DNA of 64,000 nucleotides, taken from the NCBI GenBank assembly GCA_022457155.1, contig JAJGOT010000435.1:283501-347500 (forward strand). Reading direction: 5' to 3'. The stretch comes from Cladopsammia gracilis. Lineage: Eukaryota > Cnidaria > Anthozoa > Scleractinia > Dendrophylliidae. Position 1 is the stretch's first letter, and each line of letters opens with the position of its first letter. The translations under genes and the position numbers were made by a program. Positions 27,536 through 39,500 of this stretch are shown here, piece after piece. The notes beneath the pieces were generated by a model. That model saw only the letters and a list, made by a program, of their open reading frames with translations, did no database searches and was not told the DNA's origin.

Positions 27536-30500
27536 CTACACAAGGATAAAAATAAACATTCAATTACTTTGAATGACACTTTGAACGTGTGCCAATGAAG
27601 CAAATCAAAGGCGCCAATGAACGATCTTTTTATACTGGACCTGGAGTCACAAAGCGCGAGGCACGCGAACGGAGGCCGGGAAGGAAAAAAATAAGCGCCG
27701 TTCTTATGGTTCTTTCGCCTTCCACGCGCTCCACAAACCAGACAGATACAGTAAGTAAGTATCAGACACACACAAAACTGCAGCTATTTCAAAACATGCT
27801 GGAGATTCAAATAACTCATACTGGATGCAATAACGGAGGTTCCCAGCTCTGACACACAACTTATAAACACACGATAAACTCTTAGGAACTAAAAACAATT
27901 GGAAAAAAACTATAATTCCAACGGAGAATTACAATCTCAAAAAGACTTAGATCTTTATCCATGACCGAAGAAACACTATCTCACAAGTCATGCCAGCCGC
28001 AGACTTAATGGTGGAATCAGTTATTTACACAGGCTGAGAAAATAACTGATTCCCCCGAGTGGGTCTTTTCAAGGGGATAACTTATTTCTAGTCTGTGCTA
28101 TGTGACTTCTAGACACTGTCTACAGTAAACAGCGTTTAATATAAGCGTTAAATATTAGGGTTGGCCAGATTGAAATTGGTTTTTCTTTTAGCCACGGTTT
28201 TTTTAAAAAAAAAAACTGGCCCTAAGTTGGTGAGCCAACTGATATAGAGAAGTGTAACCTGTTAGCCTACCATCTGCCTTTGCTCTGTGCTCCTGTGCTG
28301 TCTCCACTTGCCTTTGTACAGCTGGTATGGGAGCCACTTGTCTCTGTACAGCTGGTATGGGAGCTACTTGTCTCTGTACAGCTGGTATGGGAGCCACTTG
28401 TCTCTGTACAGCTGGAATGGGAGCTACACGTGACTGGACTGCTTCCAGTTTTTCCTGTTGTTTAATTTGCTCTTGTTGGTAGTTTTCTTGCATTTCAGCC
28501 ACTTGTTTGTTGATATTCTCTCGTGATAAATCATCGGCCTTATCTTCTTTGTGACTCTCATCTTTATTCTTCTCATTAAACTCATATCCTTGATTGTCTT
28601 GTTCACCTTCTTGTTCACCAGGTATATCGACCACATGTCCTGCCTGTATGACAGGTTTTTCAATCTGCGCTACAGGTCCATTGTTAGCTTGGTATCCCTG
28701 TTCAACAGGTCTGTCAGCCACATGTCCTGCCTGTTCTATAGGTTTACCATCCTGTTCATCTAACACTTCTTCCTCACCAAGTTGTCTCTGGTTGTTATCT
28801 CCAGCAGCCGCCTCCTGCTTGTGATCGCCATTTAATCTGTTTCTTCCTTCCTCGCTCTCCCCTTCCCATTCTTTCTTTACCCCCTTGTTGCTGTCTTCTT
28901 TTTTTAAACCTACAACTTTGTGGCCTTGCTCTGCGGCCTGTTAGCAAAACAGAAGCATTTCATGAAGATGTTTAGCAATAAAACATGAATACTTTTAAAA
29001 CCACAAGAGTGGTAAAAACCGCTGTTAGAAATTTGACCTGGAAGTGGCTCGATTCCTGACATGTGATCCAAACACAATTGATCCAGTTTCAACTGAGAGC
29101 GCCGCACCCGTTTATTGGAAATTTAATTTTACCAACCACATGACAATTTTTGTCAGATCACTTGACATTTTTTCATATAATGTGTCAAAAATCGTAAATA
29201 TTTGGCAATACAACATGAATGACTTCCCAAAATAAAATGATAATATGCTGGTTAGGAACTACACATAGTGTTGTGTTGTATTGCTCTGAATTGAGGACCA
29301 TGTAATCAACACATTAGTACAATGGAAAGTCATTAACTCAAACGATGTCAAGTATATGGGACAGATTGATGATTATAAGTGCTACAGATGGCAAGTTCCC
29401 TTTATACAACCAAGTGCAAGGTGCTGATGACTATAGCGAAGCGCACAATTACTATTTATAGAACTAAACCTCAGACAAACAAACCAAACGTGACTCTCAG
29501 GGGATTCCTAATAAGCAATTTCTATTGTCAGAAATGCAAGAATAAACAAAAATAAATTATAAACTCGGACAAACATGAGTACTGACGTCACTTGTGCGCT
29601 TTGCTATTTGGTTAAAGATAGGAAATATGAGTCAGTCCAGTCTTGTGTTTGTATTGTTGACTGACGACTGGTGACTCAGGCATCTTTAACACCTTTTACA
29701 ATTCACAGTATCATAAAGAGCATAGATTTTAATCAGCTTTTACCCAATAAACATCATGTTGCTTAACCCTTTAATCCACTCACTTTACATCCATTCCCTT
29801 GCACCTTACCGTAACACACCTACAGGAACATGTAGCTGAACAATGATAGTTGTGTAATAGACAAGGAATTCACCTGCAGAATATCAGCCAGCTTATTTAT
29901 AGCACTCTGTGTTGGTGAGACGGCTTTGGCCCCATGCTGTGCATCCGCAAGCCTTATATTGGTATCTCGTAAGGGGATGTTACCCTCGTTTGCTTTGATT
30001 CCACCACGACTTTCATCTGAGTGGTTTTCATCAACTTGCCTCTGCTCATTAACCTTCTCATCAGGAGGTCGTCTCATGTCTGCTTGGTCAGCATCTTGAA
30101 AGACAAAAATCATAAAAACAAGGCCATTGTGCTTAAACTCAAACGAGACACAGTCCTGCAGAACATTCCACTAGACTTACCATTATCACTTGGTGGAGTA
30201 ATTTGTACATGAACCTGACGACGAGGGCGATTCTGATGTCTACCTTCGCCTCTAGAGAGGCCTGTGGGACTGTAATAATCAAATTTCTTATCAGATATTA
30301 AACTCACAGTTTTTATTAAAGTAGCTGTCTATTTAATGTTGATAATTACATCACAAAATAGTATGCCATGAATATTATGTCCAGCATCTGAAAATATAAT
30401 CGAGTGCAATATTACATATAAACTATGTACTAAATGACTGAGTGGAAGGCTATACATGGTGAACTTGGTCCATGCGTCATGACCGAGAGCCAAAACGTTT

Positions 30501-33500
30501 CACATCCAGTTTGACCTATCTCAGACAATAAGTTATGCATTGTAAGATTATTTACCATTCAAATTTAAAGGCCCATTTTCGACCTTGATTTATTGCGGCT
30601 GTTTGTTGTTGTTTTTAAATTAACGTATTGTTAAAAAGCATACTCTGATTGGACAAAGCTTACATCTGTGCAACATGTCGACAAATTCAGCAATTTAGCC
30701 ACAAGTCGTTTCCAGAGTTGGAGCATTTAATTCAAAAACTTGATTCAAGGCCAGTGGCTTTTTTAACGTTTTGGCTCAGTTGTTGGAGTGGATAAAGACT
30801 TATATAAATAAATGGCTTCTGTGGAGGAGTGTGGAATTCCAATCTGAATTTGAAATGCAAAGATTGCATTGAACCCGCAGGAACATAACAATATTACTGT
30901 ATTATCATGAAGGGTACAACTGCTTCACTATTTGTGCTATTGTGAAGCCTGTCGACACTATTCTTGAGTTGTTTTGACCTCCATACCGTAGAGTTCCAAT
31001 AGTAGCGACCCTCGTTACTTTCGGAATTAGCAGCCTTTGGGGGTCGCTACTTTCGAGGAACAAAAATCGTTTACAAATAAAGCTGGCGCGAGCTTTTTTT
31101 TCCGAAATAAAAGGTGAACAACATAAAAGTAAAAAAAGAGCAACATTTTATTTGCATTCCATATGTAGAGGAGATCGAGTTCTTCACTGACTCTGAGGAG
31201 GAAAGCTAAACTGCTTCGATTGTACTGCATGACGCACCGCTGAGTTTTAGTCTGTACCCCGTACCGGTATTTCAGTGTCATTTAATTGGAAGAAACACGT
31301 TCATGTTAATCGACGAAGACTATATAGAGTTTTCAATTTCAATTTGAAGAAACGTTCCTGTTGTTAATACAAAACTACGGTATACCGGTTTAGTTCTTAC
31401 ATCGCTACATCAGTGAACTGATGTCAAGGACGAATGGTGGCATAAAGCTTCCCCTTGTTGTCGTGAACAATTAAAGGTATATACAATTTAAAAAACTTGG
31501 TCTCGCTACTTTCGGGGGGTCGCTACTTTCGGGGGGGGGGGGGTCGCTACTTTCGGGATTTACTAGCGGCCACAAAAAATTGACGTTACTTTCGGGGGGT
31601 CGCTACTTTCGGGGGGGGGGGGGCGCTACTTTCGGGGGGGGGTCGCTACTTTCAGGATTTACTAGCGGCCACAAAAAATTGACGTTACTTTCGGGTTGTC
31701 GTTACTATCGGAACTCTACGGTAATCGTTTACGTGTTACATTTATGTAAGATTTGGAATGAAGCTGAAAGAATGTCTAGTTCTAGCCATCTTTATTCGGC
31801 ACAGAAATTTAATTATTGGCACTCGTGGTTTCCGTCAAAATCATTTTCTGTGTTCAGTTCATATCGATCAGCAAACTCAGTGAAAATTTGTGAAATACAA
31901 ATCCAGTGAGTCTAAACACTTAATGATGAGGTTGGAGAAAAGGAAACAACAATGAATGAGTTACCAGTAATCGGATGCGTGTGTTATGCGTAAAGGATTC
32001 TGGGATCGCCAGGGGGCAAACATTGCAAGTCGCAAGAAGGAAATGTACAGTGTTTCTTTGTTTAAAACTTCAATTTTGGAAAGAAGATAATGCTTTTTCG
32101 CCATTATTTTATCAGAAATGCAGTTAAGCAAAGTTCATACTTGTAAAGTGTAAGTTTTTGTTTGAATAATGTAATAAAATCTATCAATAAACTCTCTTGC
32201 TTGCGTAAGGTTGATTATGAAATCAAGTGTAAAATGGGGGTAACGAGCCTGCACGACTCTTAACTTGTGTCTTTAATGCCATTTGCTCCTTCTACCAAGC
32301 TCGTTCTCAGGATCCTCCTCTTCCCGTCCCGCTCTTGGGGGGCGGGAAGAGGAGGAACCTGGGAACGAGGTTGCTCCTTCTACATGTTTTGAACGGGAAT
32401 CAGACGGGAATGGTACATTTAGTTTGTTATGGAGGATTTTAGTGTTGATTTAGTAAACCTTTAAAATGCCGCGCGCAACGGACAAGAGGTCTATGAATGT
32501 GAATATATGAAAATCAAATGAAAATCACGGACAAGATGTCTGTCTGTTGTGGTTTCCCGTGGTGTTAGTGCTCTTGTAGAATTTGACCTCTTCTTAGCGT
32601 CCCTTTTTGCCTGGCGGCTGGTTTATTGTTTTCGCCATTATTGGTATGTTTGTTTCTATGTAGGAAAGGTTTAAACTTCTCTAGCTTTTCTCTCTGAAAT
32701 GACAGGATCTGAAATGATTTGTTGGCCGTGAATGTATTTCCTGCTCAGTATTTTGTCCCGCTGGTCCAGGTTATTTTAGTTTTCAACATTGCAGGACAAT
32801 AATTTTGTAGATCCAAGCTTAGCAGAGAGAATTGAACATCACTTTCCGCCATGCCGCTAAGAATTGGCTATTAATAATTTGTATTGGATTCAAATCCTGA
32901 AATTTCCCTTAAATTAATCCGATTTTATGTACTGTTAGTTTATAAAAGCCACTTTGCTCAAGTAGACTTAGCCTCCTGGTTGCCTTCCGAGGCATGCCAT
33001 TTTGTACACTGAAAACACTCCGGACTCAAGAGTCATAAGACTGATGATTCAACTTGATAATAAACACTTGAAGTCTTCCTCAACGGGAATTTTTTTCATT
33101 TACCTGGGTGCACAAAGCATCTAAGGTGAAAACGGACCTTAAATAAAAGCGTGTGTTGCCCTTTGCATGTCTAGCAGGGTCACACAGCTTTTTCCGACCA
33201 TGCACTTGCTAATGTGTACAGCCCTCATATGGGGATTTGGTAAGTACAGCTGTATAGTAAGTAGATTTTAAAGAAAAGGCCACATACAGGTCATAACAAA
33301 GGAATGTTTTTTTTCAGTGTATGTACTGATCTGCCTATATTATTTACCTTTCTTTCTGCTGGCGTGGTACCACTTTTTCTCCTTGTTCAACTACCCTTTT
33401 CATTTTGGAGTCTGAGATATTGTGACCTGTAAAAAAGAACAAGAGAACATTTCTATCAAATAGACATACCAAAATTTTTTTTAGGTGCAGTGTATTTTTT

Positions 33501-36500
33501 GTTAGTTATTTTTAATTAATGCCTCAAGAAATGTTATTTAACTTTTAAAAGAAAAATTCAAAACCTAACTGACAAAGTCTTGATGAAAATTTATACTTGA
33601 AAGACTTTGTACATGTGTTCCTCACAATGTACATTCACCGAATGCAAATACGACCGTCAGGCAGTTTTTTGTTTGCCAAGTTTTCAGAGAAATTAATGAC
33701 ATCACATAAACAAGTGCTGCTAAGTGTATCATTGTGCAAAGTTTGGGTGTTTTGGGTTTAACGGTTGAAAGTTATGCCTCACTGAAATTTTAAGCATTTG
33801 TATGAGATATGACATTCTATCCTAACTAGCCTCGCTTTCATGTTTTTCCCAAAATATGATTGTCTCTAACTTCTCCTAAATTAAGGATAAATTATGGCCT
33901 TGGAAATGCACACAATGACTTGTTTTGACCTGATCTTTACCATTAACCAATTGCTTTTCTTTTCTTGGGAACCTGTCAAAACAAAATAATGTTGGGCGGC
34001 CATATTTGCATTCGGTGTATGTACTAGTTACCCATACTTTACCCCAGAAGGGATCTCACATAAGGAAATAAACCAGCAATGTAGCACTTGACAGAACATA
34101 TAACTTGCCCAATACCTTGATGCCTGGTTTCTCCTAGTTCTTCCTTATCATGCTTCGCCTCCCTGCTGGCAGCTTTATCAGTTTTGGACTGGGAAGCATA
34201 GCTCTTCAACTTCTCCTAAAGATCATACACAAATGAGCCATAATGAAATTGTTCTGTATAAAATTTTACACAGGACACAAATTTAACCATATTTGAAACA
34301 CAACTTAGTAACGTGCAGCCAAAACAGGGCGTTAAAATTAAAACAACACACTTACAATCACACAGTTATTCATGTATGTAGAAAAAATACAAGAAAAACT
34401 TAATATGAAAGGCAAACACCAAAGAAAAAAGAAACAACACTAGAAATAACTGCTAAGCTTGACTGACTTAAGTAACAATTTCTCAGTAAATAAATTCATC
34501 AATAATTCAATCAACTTTTATGTTGAATGCTCAATGGCTACAGAATGTGATCCACATTAATTTTTCTAATTCTGATGCCACAGCCCTTTCAATCATGTTA
34601 AAAACAATTTAATTTCCAACATATCTCGCCAGTAGACGAAACCCTCCCCCCCCCCCCCCCCTCGGGGAATTTTGGGGACATATACCGTTTTGAAGCATAG
34701 CTTGAGGGTGTTTCAAATCAGGTTGTTCGCACTTCTCAAGTGGAGGCGTTTGGCCGTACGGCCGCATTCTTTATTTGAGGCAAAATACCACAGGGCACCA
34801 TAAGTCGTTATTTTTGAAAATTACTCTTAAAACCCCGGAAAAGGCACATAAAACTCTAAAATGTGTATGCTTGCTCAATCTGTTATAGTTGAGATGTACA
34901 CACACAAATCTCGCATATTAGCACCCACAGGGAATTTCAACACAATTATCTCGATATACCACAGTCCACCTACTCACTCTTCTCAATCTGGAAGAAACCC
35001 ACCCTGGAGCCAAGGAACTCCTCACAAAAAATGGTTTCAATGTCAACTGATCAGAAGTCCCTTCCAGTAGGAACACAGTAGACATCACAATTGAGCAAAC
35101 TATCAACAGGCATGCCAAATCTCGTTCTGGAATCATAGGATTCATCAGAAAAAAGTCCGCATATCCACTGTTTTCGCACTGAAAATGACCGAGCTTGAAC
35201 TTGTGTTATGGTAGGAATCGAAGAGCTTCCCGAGCGATGAAATCTTGCTTCGAGAAACTTCCCATCTGTCTATGTAATATATTTTTAAAGTTTGGCTTTT
35301 TCAAACCACCTCGCTAGGGAGTTTAGTCAGGTTAACTTCCATGTCTGTCAATCATCTCCGCTTATGCGGTAACTTTTCTGAAGGTAAACTGTAAATTCAT
35401 AGTGACAGCTTTAAATTTCAGATACAGAATAGAAAATTAAACGTGTGTTCACGTTCTCCACAAAATCTTTGATCATTTGACGTTGTTGTTTTGCAGGGAA
35501 CGGCGAGAAAATGCACCAAAATATAAAACGCACATGCAGGCATCGTTTTGGCTGTAGTTTCTTGATTGGCTAAGCCTGAAAATTAGACGACAACCTTTTT
35601 CTCTCGACATAGAATTTATTACCCTAAGTCGACTTGAAATACGCCTTTCAATACAACAGCTAAACTAAAACTTGAGATCCTACTTGATAGTCTTTTTTTT
35701 AAGTCGCCGGTGACTCCAGAATCGTAAACCAAAACGCAGAGAGCTCGTTCCCTGTGGAAATCGAAGTTGCGCACCCACATGCTTTTAGCTGCACGGCTGT
35801 ACTGTCATTGGTAAAGTGCACTCCCAATAAGGGGTACACCTTACTTTAAACTGCACTTGGATCCTTTTGCTTTTCGTATATCGCCAGGGCAACAAAGAAA
35901 CCAAAAACTGCGGTTATTGAAACGTTCACACTCTAAGTACGTAAGCTACACTTGGGTGATTCCACACAAACCAACAGCGCGTGTCATTCAAAAAGATGTT
36001 TTTGGTAAAAAAGAAGGGAAATATGGAACTTATAGAAAACGAACTACTGCAAATTATTTAACTTTCTAATTACATTCAGCTGATATTAATTTTTACCTCT
36101 TTGATGCATTTTACAAAAAAGCTTTTACCCATTGACGACGGTGACTTTTTACGTTTTTGACTGATTTTCTGCATATAAACGAGCCATAGGATTTCGTGAC
36201 TCCATATTTGGGGTTACCATGGAAAGTGCTGCTGTTCTAAAACACTGAAGGCTCGCGTTTACAAGAAACGTCATTCTGACGTAGTGTTTTTGCTTCGTTA
36301 AGCGATACGAACAGATCAAATATGGTTTGTATGCGATTTTTGGTAAGTTTACAGCCATTTTTCATCTTTAGTAGCTGCCTGATGAGCATCATTAAGCGTG
36401 AAGGTAGCTAAGAGTCCACTTTCTCAATGAAGCGAGTTAGGTGTTGTACTTCGTCTAAAAATTTGGCTCGTTGTTCGTTGAACTGGAAAAATGGCCGCCA

Positions 36501-39500
36501 CAAAACAAAGCAGCTTTGGGACTCGACTCTGGATGAATTTCTCGACCTACCACGGCATATTTTGGAAGTTGCGACCACTGAAGAACACAACAAGCGTGAA
36601 ATTTCGGTGGTAGGTCGGAGTGGCTGTGGACTTATATGTGGGGGACGGAACGAACCCTGTCAAAAATTCTCGATATTTCCCAGCATGCAGTGCGGTCGTG
36701 ATGTTGAAAATCGAGGCAAGGCCAGGATGCACAAGAACGAGAGGCTGCAGCTCGGCCTGGCAACGAATAAGAGCATAAAAAAATCACTTCTAAGGTAGGA
36801 CTAGGACTGAAGTTTGCTGTGAATGTTGACTTTTGGGTTTGCAACGATGATTTCAATAAAAACAACTGATGGCAAAAACGTGATTTTTGTTGTTTTTCTA
36901 TGACGTTAAAAACGGACATTTTTGTTCTTCTCCGAATTCAAACGCTGATATTCTGCGAAAATCGCTGACTTTTTTTGTGTTTATTGGGTGTCTCATTTTG
37001 AAGGACTTTCTAGTCAATGCACACAACTGCAATGTTCGCGCGATTGAGAAAGTTGCAATTTTTTAAAGCAGTGGAGTCTTATCGTTCCATTAAGAACGAT
37101 TTTGGCCGGGACCGTCCTCAAAGGGTTAAACGTTTAAATAAATCAGATGAGTGCTTCTATTGTAACGAAGCTTAGAAAAAGCTCTAAGAAAGGAGTTCAC
37201 ACATGAGTATCTACCAACTGCGCTTCAATTGCACTTAAAGCCCTAGTGAGAACCAGCCTATTGTTTTCACCTTCAAACTTTGACTGTTTTGAGGTGGTCA
37301 ACAGTGACGTCACTTTCCGACAATTTCCCCGATCGCTCTACGATTATGAAGGCCAAAAAGTCGCATTTTTCAACTTCCAATATCTCTGCGTTTCAGGGGC
37401 AGTACGCAGCTCTTACAAGGTCTTCTCTGATTTGCTGAGAAAAATAATAGAACAAACAACACAATAATGGACCCTTAATCCCTGAAAACAATAGAGCTGC
37501 GTGATATCCAGGTCCATTGAAATTAGAGGTTGTTAAGAACTGTGTTGTATCTGCGTTTTAAACTTCAGAATGTGTTTATCTGGTAGCCATTAAACAAAAA
37601 ATCATTGCACCAATATTGGACTAAAAGAAAAATTGTCTAATTTTTGGTTCATTTAACCTTTAATCTGTGGCGGTCTTATCTCCTTGTGCGTTGTAGATAC
37701 TGGGTCATCCATATCAACCAACTCCTTCGTGGCTTGCAGATAACTCGGCCGGGTGTGCCTAGTTTTGAACCAGCGATAATACGCAGACTCACTTCTGCTG
37801 AATCCTATGATTCCAGGACGAGACTTGGCATGCCTCATTGGAGGCTCCAGGGAGGGTGTCTTCCAGAGTGAGAAGAATGAGTAGGTGGACTGTGTTATAT
37901 CGAACATAATTGTGTTGAAATGCCCTATGGGTGCTTGTATGCGAGATTTTTGCCTGTGTACATCTCAACTATAACGGATTTAGCTAGCATTCACATTTTA
38001 GCGGAGCTCTTGCCGGGTCGAAGGCCTGGCTGCGCAGCACCATACTCATAGAACCAGAGAACCATAGAAACCATGGCCGTCATTTTTCATGGTCATGGCT
38101 AGCGGAATGTTCGCGGGCGCATTGTGTGCCCGCCGCCGCCCGCGCCGCCAGCGCCGCTGCCGCCGTCGCTTAGGGCTAACTCGCGGGCGCGTAGACCGTC
38201 GCAAAACATGCGCGTATGACACCACACAACATCCGGGATCTTTGCAATTTTCACGTGAAATGGGAAAACACTTTTGACGTTTTGCTGTGTTTAGCGGAGA
38301 AAACCAATTCAAATTAAAGTCGTTATTCTCCTGAATTTTTTTGCGGTTTGCTACTCAAGACAGGGATACTAATTAAGGGATACTCAGAAGCCGCTATTAG
38401 TGGAAATAGAAGAGCTTTCAGAGATAAAATCTTGCTTCGAGGATGGGAGCAATGCGGGAAGATGTTTGTCACTTCGGGTTTCAGAACTGAAAAAGCGGAG
38501 ATTTAAACAATTTCCAAGCAGTGGAGGGACTTAAAGGTAAAACAAAATACATTTTTCGATGGGAATTTATGTTGATATCAATCTGTGATTGACTTTTTTG
38601 TCTTCTCGCTAGTTTTCGGGAGAATTGTTTATAACGCGCTCAATTAAATTCAGTTGTTTTGATTTCTTTCATCGGAGATATCTCGGCCTCGATGAGCTCT
38701 TAATGGTTCGCGTTCTGCTTTTAAACATAAACGTTTGGAGATTTGAATAAAATTTTTCGAAAAAAGATTATGTTGTCCATTTTTATGCGTTCATTCATTC
38801 ATTACATAGGTTGAAAAGCGATTTTATGTAAACAAAACAAAACAAGACTTGGATTTTATAATTGTAAACTTCACTAGCTCGCGTGGTCTTTTGCAATTTT
38901 TATTTCCAAATCAGTTTCTCGGACAATTTTTATAAGCAGCAGGTGTATTTTATTTGGAAATTAGTCGTACTAATTATTCTAGACGGAGAAAAAGTTGTTT
39001 TTGTGAACTTTTGTACGGTCTAAATGTACTGTGCAAACGGTCGCTTAAGTCTGTTTTTGAGAATTGCTAAAATTAAAAGATAGCCCGGTCGTCAATTTTA
39101 TTCTTGTGCTTCCGACCTTTCACCTCAGTTAAGTTTATCATCGGCTTTCTGTTCAAAGAGCGACGCTGTTAGGCTCAGGCTATCTATATATATTAGAGTT
39201 TTGTGCCCTTTTCCGGGGTTTCAAGAGTGATTTTCAAAAATAATGACTTGGTTACCCTGTGGTATTTTGCCTCAGATGAAGAATGCGGCCGTACGGCCAA
39301 ACGCCTCCACTTGAGAAGTGCGAACAACCTGATTTGAAACTCCCTAGGGCTATGCTTCGAAACGGTACATGTCCCAAAAATTCCCCGACGGGGGGGGGAC
39401 TAAAAGTGCTTTTTTAGAATATTTGAATGACAGTAATCTACAAATTCAAGTGCAACTGGTGTGAATAGACCATTGGTTACATGTTCATATGTACATGTAC

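Noticed and set aside
28016..28051. Inverted AATCAGTTATTT pair as a MITE
   Set aside because: Arms of only 12 bp with no matching second copy in the window.
36427..36798. 123-codon ORF as a possible gene
   Set aside because: Lies inside the large TIR element, is cysteine/lysine-mixed without a recognisable domain, and has no splice or promoter context.
38046..38312. Arg/Pro-rich ORFs on both strands
   Set aside because: They come from the GC-rich 5' end of repeat family A and are not conserved in the other copies.
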